Shown here: positions 34,501 to 45,200 of the stretch, one piece after another
Numbering within the stretch: the stretch's first letter is position 1
Layout: each line of letters opens with the position of its first letter
Assembly: GCF_000003815.2 (NCBI RefSeq)
Contig: NC_049983.1
Coordinates: forward strand, 15,998,246 to 16,057,046
Direction of reading: 5' to 3'
Origin: Branchiostoma floridae
Lineage: Eukaryota; Chordata; Leptocardii; Amphioxiformes; Branchiostomatidae
Length of the DNA stretch: 58,801 bases
Made by a program: the position numbers and the translations under genes
The notes under the pieces: generated by a model
Told to the model about the DNA's origin: nothing
The model's input: the letters and a program-made list of their open reading frames with translations, nothing else
Databases searched by the model: none

Positions 34501-35762
34501 TCCCGCTGCCTTTGACCCGTCCGTTCTGTTGCAGATTCCGCGGTGGCCAATTTTACCCCTCTGCCGGCTGAAGTCCTTCCCCAGCTTATGTTACTGTTTT
34601 ATGCCACCGGAGGAATCTGCTTGGAGATTAGTTATTGGCGCTTGAGATATTAATTTGAATGACCTTTGATTTTGTGAAGAAACAGATTGGTACAGCAGGA
34701 AATACATACATTGTAGTACAGTTTTTCTGCTTACCACAGTAGCTGACTAAACAACATTTTAGCATTTGTTGCATTTAAGAACTCAATTGATTTGTACACG
34801 ATTGTATAACAATGAAGCACAGCGATATAATACTAGTAATTGTAATGTGACATTCGAAATCTTGTGGGGTGTTAGAGGGACTTGAGAGAGCTATGGTGAC
34901 ATTTGTGATGGCTTATCTTGGTGTAAGCGGGACTTGTACAAATAGTGGTGACATTTGGAAGATTTGTGCAGGTGTTAGGGGGACTTGTAAAAGTAGTGGT
35001 GACATTTAGATGACTTGTGTGGGTGTTAGGTAGACTTGCACAAATACATGTAGCAGTGATATTCCAAAGATTTGAGGACACGAAATTACAACATAAAGGA
35101 AAAGCAATGCACTCGATGATGATGAGGGAATGGCCTAAGAAGTCCAAGTTAAACTTTAATATTTATTACCTTACTCAAGGGCAAGCATTAACGTTACAGA
35201 GCCCTAAAACTTATACATGTAGTAAAGGAGCATTTCTGATAGCCTCAAGACAGTCAAGTGTAACGTTACTTAGTAAAGGGCCTGTCATCCTGCAAGGGGT
35301 GGAACAGGGTACAAAGCTAGACTTTGATCTGAGAGGTGCCCAGGCAATGTGTAAACCTTTGATTTGATGCACTAAAAGAGGCAACTTTTAAATGAAAATT
35401 TAACTATCCACCCATAATCTGACACGCATATCTTATCTGACGTTACTAGTCCAGTAAGACACTGTGATTGGACAGCCATAATGCCTGTCTGATTGCGGCG
35501 TGTTTTTTAAGTCCCCGGAAAATAAAACCACCGCGAACATTTCCCATGTTACAGTATCCATAACCTAGGGACAGTTCATCATACCCGTGTGGTGGGGGAG
35601 GGCGTCAGGCGGCCTGAAGTGTACGAACTCCTCCACCAGCGCTCCCAGGTTCGTCCCTGCCTCCCCGCCCGAGCACGACGCCTCAACGTGCTCCAGAACC
35701 CTCCTGGTCGCCTGCGGAAATCCCTCGTACGCCAGAGAGTCTCGCAAACTCGGCATTTTCAT
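27739..35762 (-). CDS. INTS15: Integrator complex subunit 15 (3 coding exons)
   Basis: Spliced on the minus strand: 35762-35585, 30757-30615, 28503-27739; 361 codons plus stop. Exon 1 codes MKMPSLRDSLAYEGFP... with LVEEFVHF; exon 2 LNALQELQLLQILSDYF; exon 3 VKLLGKLVSMCIATQ..., DYCMLMPGTLDTLQR, CQFVTIVTSLYQL, IPGLCHWCVKSPL, YSKLHLGILQSLL and AVERLAQVMQVAMATGS. These blocks appear in the same order in human C7orf26, recalled as about 449 residues. This copy ends soon after the helical repeats and lacks the long C-terminal proline-rich tail. INTS15 is a nuclear helical-repeat subunit of the Integrator RNA endonuclease/phosphatase complex, which acts on promoter-proximal RNA polymerase II and snRNA transcripts. 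Introns are GT-AG, phases 1 and 0. The gene is head to head with the CACNA2D gene. Confidence 0.93.
28658..30192. mobile_element. Harbinger-like non-autonomous element, 1.5 kb, TSD TAA
   Basis: Terminal inverted repeats of about 46 bp start GGGACCGTACGGCRTTTAGY and include the GGGAGGGCC / GGTCGCCAG block. They are flanked by TAA (28655-28657; 30193-30195). A 3-bp TWA duplication is typical of PIF/Harbinger. Repeated GGGAGGGCC-AAGCAAAAA strings lie near both ends. The interior has about four diverged ~200-bp repeats and no transposase. It sits in INTS15 intron 2. Confidence 0.85.
28795..29480. repeat. Diverged ~200-bp internal repeats of the Harbinger-like element
   Basis: Recurring pattern CCAGCAAAAT... 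GGCGTTTCAGAG... GGTCAAGATTTCAAA... CCCTGGACC... CGCGCCTTTG, near 28795, 29005, 29210 and 29390. Confidence 0.7.
30615..30757 (-). CDS. INTS15: INTS15 exon 2
   Basis: Acceptor TTCATGTAG, donor GTATAG; 143 nt, phase 1 to 0. Codes LNALQELQLLQILSDYFGAK then ...VFMVLFGTRGGADRLTDHK. Confidence 0.92.
31155..31863. mobile_element. TA-flanked AT-rich element, ~0.7 kb
   Basis: Ends GAGTCCATTCCAAGACACC and its near-complement (GGTGACTTGGAATGGACTC), flanked by TA on both sides. The AT-rich interior has TAAATATTTGTAAAT repeats and no coding capacity. It could be a Tc1/mariner-type MITE; the class is uncertain. INTS15 intron 1. Confidence 0.65.
32408..32698 (+). mobile_element. 5S-rRNA-derived SINE (SINE3 type)
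   Basis: Positions 32408-32535 align along their length with 5S rRNA: CGATCTCGGAAGTTAAGC, then GTGCTTGGATGGGAGACC, then GGATTGCTGTAGCC. The last two strings cover the internal pol III promoter C box and the 3' stem. An unrelated ~150-bp body follows (to about 32660), then a tail of ATT/TTA triplets. Fusion to a body and tail marks it as a SINE and not a plain 5S gene copy. INTS15 intron 1, antisense to the gene. Confidence 0.85.
33080..33300. promoter_or_regulatory. Candidate enhancer with consensus RFX X-box
   Basis: GTTACCATAGCAAC at 33257-33270 matches the X-box consensus GTTRCCATRGYAAC. The preceding ~170 bp is dense in homeodomain-like cores (TTTAAT, TAATTT, TGATTGG, ATTGATA) and low in repeats. 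It lies in INTS15 intron 1, about 2.9 kb from the shared promoter. Function is inferred. Confidence 0.45.
33545..34630. mobile_element. Mutator-like non-autonomous element, 1.1 kb, 9-bp TSD
   Basis: Perfect 9-bp duplication GTTATTGGC at 33536-33544 and 34631-34639. Terminal inverted repeats of about 120 bp start TMATCTCCAAGCAGATTCCT and differ by one ~8-bp indel (TAACATAA in the right arm). The ~850-bp interior has no recognisable transposase. A 9-bp TSD with long TIRs is the MULE pattern. Confidence 0.88.
34866..35060 (+). repeat. Minisatellite, ~52-bp unit, about 4 copies
   Basis: Units share GGTGTTAG-GGGACTTG and AGTGGTGACATTT. In INTS15 intron 1. Confidence 0.8.
35585..35762 (-). CDS. 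INTS15: INTS15 exon 1 (start codon)
   Basis: ATG at 35762-35760, with a second in-frame ATG two codons later. Donor GTATGA. Codes MKMPSLRDSLAYEGFPQATR then ...NLGALVEEFVHFRPPDALPHHT. The N-terminus of human INTS15 similarly has a short lead-in and an LLEEFVF block. Confidence 0.88.
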
Positions 35763-36180
35763 TTAGATAACGTTAAACAACGCGTGTATCTAATTCCACG
35801 GCACATGCATCATTTGGAAAGAAAAAGATAACGGACCGTTGCAAAGTAACGCCAAAGTAGGGGTGACTTAAATCTCAAAATATATTTTAGCACAGAATTA
35901 GACAATAATAACATATCTAAAGACCTTCTCAATTTAAATAACATTTTTTTGAAGTGATAATAATATTTAATTATGTATTGTGTTTTTATTTCACATAAAT
36001 GATGAGAAAATAAAGGTCTTGAGTACCTGAGAAAAATATAGACTAGTCCAATTTGACCTGCGCTCTTTAACCTTTACCCCTCAAATGGCGGGTAATCAAA
36101 ATTCAGGAAAGCGTGACAAATGTTGCCAAACCGGTTCTTCAGTCGTCTGCACTAACTATGCGCCGTACACTGGGCAAAAA
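35763..36180. promoter_or_regulatory. Bidirectional promoter between INTS15 and CACNA2D
   Basis: 418 bp between divergent start codons, with no TATA box at a sensible distance from either. AAAATGGCGCC overlaps the CACNA2D start at 36181, and CAAATGGCGGG lies at 36083. Both resemble YY1 sites that often overlap initiator ATGs in TATA-less promoters. Confidence 0.6.
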
Positions 36181-36284
36181 ATGGCGCCGTGTGGCAGATT
36201 AGCAGGCTGGGCTTTACTGGCGCTGACAGCCGCGGTGATTCTGAGCGAGGCGGCCGCCAAACGACCCTTCCCACAGCTCCGAGA
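36181..36284 (+). CDS. CACNA2D: CACNA2D exon 1 (signal peptide)
   Basis: Donor GTGAGT at 36285. 104 nt, ends phase 2; GA joins T of exon 2 to make Asp. Hydrophobic core GWALLALTAAVIL. Confidence 0.72.
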
Positions 36285-39200
36285 GTGAGTAGAACGGTTA
36301 TCGGACGACGTTTTTGTTTTGCCTCAGCTTTTTTGGCGGCCGGGGATTTTTTTTTGTAGCGATGGTATGTCGTCTGCAAGTCGCGAAGGGGCGTCTGTAA
36401 GGTTCTTGCTTAAGGCGTTTGTGTTTCTTAAGATAATTTCTCAGAATTTTCTGATGGAAATTCTTTCCAAGTGGTCTGTTATCCTAGGTAGAATGGTTTA
36501 TCGGACGACGGTTTTCCCCTCTCGTCAAAATTTTGTTGCTTCTTGGCGGCCGGGATTTGGCGATGCTGTCGTCTGCAAGGAGTCTTCGGAAGTCGCCGAA
36601 GAGGGCGTCTAATATAAGACTTTCGATCGTTGAATGTGTCGCGTATTAAGAAGGTTCTTTTGGTTTAATTTCCCGGAATCATTTATAAGTCGGTTTCTTA
36701 TCCCTTTTTGACAAAAGTCCGAGGGGAAAATCGACCGCGCGCGGCTGAATTTTGGTTAAAAATCCAAGGCCGTAGCCAGCTGATTGAAGGTTTTGCTAGA
36801 AGCAACGTTGTGCGGTGTGCAAACTAACTGTCAGTCCTAAGAGCTTTAGAAATCTCGGGGCGTACCTTCAGACTTAGCCGCTAAAATTTGCCAAAAATGT
36901 GTTGTCAATAACCACAATTCGGTTGCCAATTGTTTGTATGCAAGATTTTTTTGCTGCAATTCTGTTCGAACTTTTTTTTCCTCAGTGAACTTTGAAGCCC
37001 CTAATCCTTACAACACGTGAACCCTCGGGCGATTTGAACGAGAGAAAAACAAAACACAAAAAAAACCTGCCGAATTCTCTTCAAACTAGTGGAAAAAGAA
37101 TGCTATTATTTGTAATTCATAACGGGTCTTTAGGCTGGTGTTAAATCAATGAGCTTTTATGATAAAACCTTCAGGTTAAATTGATCAATTTCTCTTTCTC
37201 TTCTTCGTCGTAAATTATGTCAGATGAGGTGGCAGTTTTCAGGGCGTTTTTCCTGCATATTTGCGTTATGTAACACTGTGGAAATGGGTGGATTTTTCTG
37301 TGATTTTTGGGTGCTTTGTATAGCTATATATTTTTCCTATTGAACTTTGAAGTGAGTATTTTTTTCCCAGTCATCAGCAAGAGTTCTCAGACTCTTGGGC
37401 AAAACACAGTCCTGATTACCAATTAGAAAAGCAGTTGACAGCATTTAATAGCGATACATAAATAGATGTACATGTACTATATCATATGCCATTCAAATCA
37501 TACACTGTTTTGGGGAAAACAGTTCTAGGAAGGTAATGAAAAATGGCAATGAAAAATGGAATTTATGTTGTTTATTATTCCTGATAGAACAAAACAAATA
37601 GCTGTATTAGAACTGAAAGAGATAAGGAACACACCATGTAGAATCAATATTGTGTGGGGGTGGCACTTGGCTTTTGCAGAAATGAAAGCAAAACAAACAA
37701 AAAATAGTAACTGCAGACATTTACTGCAAATTGGACAGCCCAGTTTCCAAGTTAAAAAGAGTAACGTTAATACATTTTTCTTGTATAGAAATTGCTGTGC
37801 ATGAATTCCAGATGTCATCATTGGTTTGTCGCTTGAACTGTCTTCACATCTAGCATATATAGGGTTGAATCACTAACAGGATGAATTGCCACCTTGTCAT
37901 GCCCTATTTCTTGTGTCATATTTCATTTCTAAACACTCACTAAACCGTCACTTTGTAAATTTCGTTTTAAAGCAAAAAGATCAGATATGTTCAAACAATT
38001 GAATATGAATTAAACCACACAGACAGAGAGAAATCAGATGTCCACTTGGCTGTAGAGGCCAAAGCCGCGTCCAATCTCGGTGCGCTCACGACAACGATCC
38101 AGTTTATCACCACCCCATATCGGGCACTTATCCAGCTGAACACTTGCAATCGATCAGTCGGGAGACTATCTTCGCTTCCCATCAGGGATTGACGGCAAGC
38201 GTAAAAGACACCTCTTTTTATGGTCTGTATTTACCGATGGTAAAATGGGTATAAAACGTCTGAGCTCACCCTCTGCATAAGTAACACTGTGTATGAAAAA
38301 ATTATAAAAAGCATGAAGAGTTAAGTAACGTATTTTTGCTTTCACAGCAACTTGGCATAATGGATTTTTCTATCACAGCTGGCAGACTAGCTATAGGTAT
38401 GGCTTGATGTGGTTCGATCAGATACTGTTCAATGCAGCTTGGCTGAAATCTTGGTGTTGTCATCTCCCTTTACAGCCATCGTTAATCAACATATTCACCT
38501 ATTCAGTCGACGCGGGCAGCATTTCTGCAAAATACAAGTCACATGCACTCCATCAAACTACCCTCTCCCCGCGAGCACACAAAGGGCATATAATTAACTT
38601 AACTATCCTTAAGAGAAATTGATTGCCAAGATGCGGTCCGCCGGCTTTATCGGGCGCTGCTAGCAATATTAGCTAAATATAGCCGGTCAGATTACGGCTG
38701 CCCGTCCCTGAGAGTGGGGATACAGCAAGAGAGGAATTGTTTGTGACAAGGCTATTGATTCGTTTGAATCTGGAAACCGCAAAATAATGATTGGGACTGA
38801 TATTGAAGATGAAATTTTTTGCATGAGCAGCAAGAATGGAGGAGATATTGATGATTGGATGTCATTAGCTAAGCACACCTGGTGTTGGGTTCACAGATAC
38901 GGAGCTGCTCTGTTAGCCTTACCCTTCAGCCTGCTAGGGCATAGGGAAAAAGGTTGTGTTGCCTGTTTCAGTCCTGAAAAAATTAGGGTTGGTTGATAGG
39001 GATTATCTTTTTTTCTTGTAATTTCTTTTTAGGCTAGCCAAAACTCTAGTGATACATATAACATTACAGTTGAAGACAGTAAATTGAAGTGCATGATGAC
39101 ACTTGTCTTTTAATGTCAAAATTTAATTTTGTGCCTAATAGATACATTTTACCTTCATTAGATAGGACAAGCAGTGTTTTTTTTTACATCAATAGGAAGC

Positions 39201-42200
39201 AGGCTTACAAAAATTCTAACAGGAAGCTATGTGACTCCACTGCCCACCTCCCAATAAAGTCTACTTTGGGGTCGGCAGTTTTTTCTAGGGTAGGTAAGTT
39301 AGTAGGGAAACAGGAAACCCAACATTTTTTTTCCTTAGGCCTTAGGACCAAATCGGTATAACTGTTAGTTTAAACACATATGGTGAAGTTCAAATAAATA
39401 AACTGTATTGGATATCGGGTTAGGCAGTAGGGAGAAAGTTAAAGCAACTGTCTAAAGTACTTTGTTAGCAAGGTTTAAGTTTCATCCAGGCCGCAAAGTC
39501 CATTGATCTGGTTTCGGAGTGTTTTTTTATCGCCGCAAGAGTTGTAAAGCCAAAGGGAACAGGGATATATTGACAATCCCATTTTACTGTCTTTCTCGGT
39601 TGAGGTATTACACAGCCTAGACTGTTAGTAACTTATTTCCTCTGAGGGCAAAATGTTCTTGAGTGCTTTGAATTTTTTTAGGAAATAAATTTCAAATAAT
39701 GCGCTTGAAGGAGTTATGAGCACATGCATACAAATTACTAGTACAGACTTCACATTCAATAATTCCACAACTGATGGAGGTGACCCAGGGCTTGAAATTC
39801 ATTTTTGGGATTAGGTGCACTGGTGCACCCAGCTTGAAAAATTGGGTGCACCAAAAAGTTTTTGGGTGCACCACTTAGATATAAGTTCAATGTCAGAAAA
39901 ACCGAATGACAAAACTTAGTTACAAAAAAATTGCTATCAAATTCTTAAACATTAGTAACATGACAGACATTTTTATTATCTTTCTAACACTTAAATGTCA
40001 AGAATATGATGTATACTAGTATACTTTGATATCTTAACATACACAAACCCATGAGAATATTTGGGTGCACCCTGTGCAGAAAATAATTAGGTGCACAGCT
40101 CCAATTTTGGGTGCACCTGGGTGCACATGCACCCAGTATTTCGAGCCCTGTGAACACATGCATACATAATATAGACTTCACATTCAATAACTCCACAACT
40201 GATGGAGGTGACCCAATGTCATCTGGTACATTTCATACATTAAATTTCATTAAACCTGAGTGGTTCTTTTCCCATTGATTGACACAGACAATTGAAAATC
40301 ATTTCTGTAGCAACCAACTGTCTACACATAGACCAGATTTTATTTGTCCGCTGAGTGGTCTGCTTGGGCCATTTTGACTCCACGCTATCGTTAGTGTTTG
40401 AACAATGGGACCAATTTACATTAGAGTAAGTTAACGTTCAGCCATGGCTCCCAACCCCAGGTTAAAACGACAGCTTGGCTCTCAGTAAAATCAATGACAG
40501 ACAAATGGCAAGCTTTAAAAAATGCTGAATTCACCTCTCATGATGATAAAACTTCATTTAAATGTCATCCTGTTCTTACTAAGTCTTGTTTTTTTAAGAT
40601 TTCAATTCAGAATCTTTGAGTTTGAGCCTTGGTCAATTTACACTAAAGTCAGTTGCGGCTAGGGAACAATTGTATGCCAAAAATAGACCTTGGTAACTCA
40701 AGGATTTGCAATTCTTAGCTATTGGCAGGCGCATAAGCAGTAGATATTCAGGTGTTGAGTCATTGATTTTTGCCCTTTCCCGTGTTTGTATCTTACATTC
40801 CTCTCCTGTTAGTACCCTGTGATGTACATGCACATTTTCACGGAGGCGTCGGCCCTGCACAAACCTTACACGGCGCCCTCGCCACCCCGTGTGAAAGGTT
40901 CATCAATTTTCCTCCATGGCAGGTCGGAGGCTTGAAATATCGGGTGCAAATGCACCTTAGGCCACACACATTCAGTTTGTCGGGTGTCAGATTTTTCAAA
41001 GGGAAAATGTAGCAAGAAGACTTCATACAACTAAAGCCTTGAAAGGATTACTAAGGGAGAGAAAACTTGTATATGACTGTATGCACCCCATAAAAGTGAG
41101 CAGCACCTAGGCACAGACCTGCCCTTCAGGCCTTCGTCATTACCTTAACTTTAAGATCTAAGAACCAACAAATTGAATTGGGGTGGCCTTACTAGTAAGT
41201 ACACTCCAAATGTGACTGTGGGTGCTCCTAAGTGCACACAGATAATTGTGCAGGTTTATAAATGTGCTTTTGATATAATAGCTGTAAAGAACTGCTTTAG
41301 GTGTACAGCATATTCTTGACCAAGTCCTAAATTTTTAGGTTAGATAGAATGCCCCATGCACCTAAATTGTCAAAAATGAATGTCGAAGCTGCAGCGCTAG
41401 TGCGTCAGACACTGACTGATATTAGTATGATATTTAGTATGTATAACAGAGCAATTAATCTCAGACTAGAAGTCTTTTCCCTTATTTTCTACTCCATTAA
41501 GTTTTCCAATCAGTGACTCGGAGTATCAAAATTCGAATAGGAGCAACATGGTACTGACAAGCTTTTAGAATCCTTTTATTGTAAATAGACGTGGAGTTAG
41601 ATGAGTATGTGTGTGACGTGGATTTCCTTTTTGCTCCATTCGTGTTTTGGCCTTGTGCTTTTGACTTCTAAAGGCATGAAGACAGTCCATTAGGGACTGA
41701 GGTACTTTGCGGAGTGGGAGGGATGAGCCATTATCTATGGGCTCCTGGGGAGAATCATTAATAGTGGGCCAATTGGGGATAGGGAGGGATGTACTGGTAT
41801 ACGTCATGTATGTGTGTTAAACAATTATAGGGTACAGTATAATGAATTCATACATTCTTTAACTTGTTCCTTTATCAATTCATTCATTCATTTATTTGAC
41901 ATTCACCTGTTTCTTCATCCATCCATCCATTCATTCAGTCATTTATTCATCCATTGTGGTGTCATGATTTTGTGGTGGAGAGCGATCCCTGCAAAAAACA
42001 CAAAAATAAAACCCACACAATCATTTTAAGGTAGTCAATTACACGCCATACAAGTTCACATCTATTCCAATTAACGACTTCCAGGTTCAGCCATTCAACA
42101 TGGCTGACAATATCTCATAGCCACTTGAGTGCAAAAAACATTCTCTAAAGACTAACATGTCAATCATAACTTAGTTTAATGCTGATTTCAACTGTGTTCT

Positions 42201-45200
42201 TTGCAGTGTCCGAGAGTGGGCCAGAGTACTTGCCACGGACTTGAAGGCGATGGTGGACACTGCCAAGTTCGACGAGCTTTCAACTGTAAGACACAATTCC
42301 CTTTCCTACCACGATTCTTTTCTTAAAGATAATCACTGTCAAAGAATTTCGATTATGTTTTTCTATCGTGTAATTAATAGGGCAACAAGTAGTAAGTCCA
42401 CATTTACCACAAAATGCAGATTATTTTTCCCTGTAGCCTTTTGTCTACCTACTTGCACATAATACCAGACCATAGGCTTGCCCTATACTATAGTATTGAA
42501 TGAGTGTGATAAAAAAAAGACATCCACTTGTTTTTTGTGAGTTCCAATATTTAAGGAATCCTCTTGTGGCTTGTTTCTACGCCATTGTAACTGCTCAGAG
42601 TATGAAATAATGATGCAATTTCGAGAATATAGTGCCAGTAGATGTTAATATCATACAGATTGCCTTACACGGAATATTTCCACATCTAATATTGCTTAGG
42701 TTGCCTTTAAAGGAGACTGTTGATTATGTTTTTATGATGCATGAATCGATATAGGAGAAAAACCATTTAAATTGTTATTGTTATTCTGCTGAGTAAGTAT
42801 AAGGTATATTTGCTGACCAAAGAAGTCTTGGAGAATGGCGGGGAGATTCAGTTGATATCATGGGATAGTGGCAGGACTAGGAGGGAGTGATCATTACTGA
42901 TATATTGTGGTAGTTGATTCAACAGATTTTTTATGGAAGAAAAATAATGGTGATTCAAATGATATTCTATAACATCGCTCCAGTTGTTGAACCAGTTGTT
43001 ACTCTAGCAAGGTATAGAGGATAAATGGTAACACAGTTAAAAGTATTTTTCCATCATGTTTCAATACTTCAATGAACTTAAGACACTAATAAGATACACA
43101 TTATACGAATTGCATGAGGAACTTGATACTGATGATAGATTTTGTAAATGGTCATACTTCCGGTTATGTATCCTCTGTCATAAAAGGTAGTGGGTGCTAT
43201 CTTACACCTCTAACTTTTAACATTCCATCCTGTAAGTTGGTTGTCTAACCAACTTTTGTAATCACGGTGTATTTTTTCAATAATGTTGCAATATTGATTT
43301 AGTTTTTACATTCACAACTTTGTAATTTCTCCCCAGAAATTTCTATACATGCCCTGTGTAATCCAACAAAGAGTTCAGACCATGGCTACAGCATGCTATT
43401 CATACATGTATAACGATCACTCAATGCACATTCATCCAATTTCTTTTGCAAATATGCCATGCCATGGCCCTGCCTTCAATCTATCTGCAGTTCCAATGAT
43501 TGAATGTAATGAAAAAGCCTGGTCAAGATTGCCCTAATTAAGTGCCTCCTTTCATGGCAAGTCTATTCACCACCCCCGTGTTGAAATGTGAGGCTGCAGG
43601 TTGTATTCTTCATGTCTATGCGCAATGCCGCAGAGTTACTCTAATACCTGATTTTTTTCACCATCCTTTTATGTTCACAGTTGTCACGTTGACGCCTGTA
43701 AAGTGAACTTATCGTTACGGATAACAAATGATGCGTTGACCCATTTTCGCGCACCTTCCGCCACCGCGAACATTTAGTCCGGAGAACAAGCTCAAGTTTC
43801 TCAGACCATGAAAGTTTGGTAGCGCGAAGACAAAGGGAATTACAGTACTGCCGTTTTGGATGAAGTCCAAGTCTATGAGTGAAATGCCTCACCCGGGCAC
43901 CCTTGATAATGAATAGACTTTGGTCATTACCAGATAAATGGGACCACCTGGGTCACTTGTGCGATCATTTGACGGTAGGATTATCACGTAACGTCCTCGG
44001 CCTTTCAAGAAGTCCAAATATTTCAGACGGATCTTCTTCGCAATCTCTACTTGCAGTAACTGTAGATTCAGTTATTTCGTGGAGATTTAGTTAGTAAGAT
44101 TGCAGCAGGAGTGGAATGTAAATTTTAGGGGCGTGGAATCAAAACTGTTGAACAAGAACAAAAAACATCTTTCTATGAAAAATTTGCAAGGGGGACGACA
44201 TCGTCATGATTTCTTTGTGTGAAAAATTTGAAAGGGGGACAATTGTGGGGGGAAGTGGAGTGACCAAAGGGGGGCTTGGTGCGTAAGTGGGGTCGTCCCC
44301 CCACACCTTCCATGTTGTGGAGTTTTGGAGAGCGTTAAATGTTCCTGACGGGCAAAATTACTGTCAGACCATCACAGCTGAAGAGGGTGGCCACATGTGA
44401 CCCAATAATATCACTGGTCAATCAGAATTTCATGCTTGTCAGAGAATCTGCTCCCCAGGGTAAGGGCGTGCATGGTTAGGGCATGAGGCTGCAATGCCTA
44501 GTCTCTACCAGACTACACTGACCATTGTAGGGAGAATAATTTGCCAGGGGATTTTTAGCTACCAGAGGAGTTGGTCAGCCACAGCCGGAGGGAAAATATG
44601 AGTCTTAATGTGGACTGACTCCCCTGGCCATTTTTTTGCCGAATACTTCGATCCCCGTAACCCCATAGGAAGGCCTGTTGGAGGCTATGCAGTGCCCCTC
44701 TTCCCCTCTTTAGAGGAAGCCCCCATGTTCGTTGTGCAGAGGCACTGTGAAACGCATAAAGATGAAAATACTGCAAACCTTTTGATAATTACAGTATGAA
44801 TTGCAGACCATTTCCTATATTAAGAATGGCTGTGAGGCCTGGGCATTACTTTTTAAGTATAGCCGCAATTATAGAAAAAATATAGGATTATACATTGCAG
44901 TGATGAGATTTACCATTATTGAAGAACAATTATTGGACAGGTGGGGTTTCAGCATTCCATTCAACCAAATGCAATAAATAAATGAAAGGCCTCAGATGCC
45001 CTTTCCTTAAGTGCTGTAATCAATAGCAATGATGTAAAAGTAAAGGGTATAAGGGAGCATTTTTAAGTGGCCAATCACAAGTCATGATATAGGTGGGTGT
45101 AGGTCATTGATTCAGTGCTCGGTGATATTCATCGTCTCTGTGCCTTCTAGTCGCTAAGTTCAAATTAAAGGTACACGTAGGTTGTACAGAGAACTGTGAA

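Larger units (their letters stand above)
36285..42206 (+). other. CACNA2D intron 1 (5.9 kb)
   Basis: GT...AG bounds (GTGAGT; TTTGCAG). Holds the 195-bp duplication, a GC-rich island at 38020-38190, a hAT-like element at 39786-40150 between ~65-bp direct repeats, and ATTC/ATCC microsatellite sequence at 41870-41960. No exon recognised. Confidence 0.65.

Noticed and set aside
36085-36180. Upstream in-frame ATG for CACNA2D
   Set aside because: It would add 32 residues before a clear signal peptide; the ATG at 36181 has a better context. It cannot be fully excluded without transcript data.
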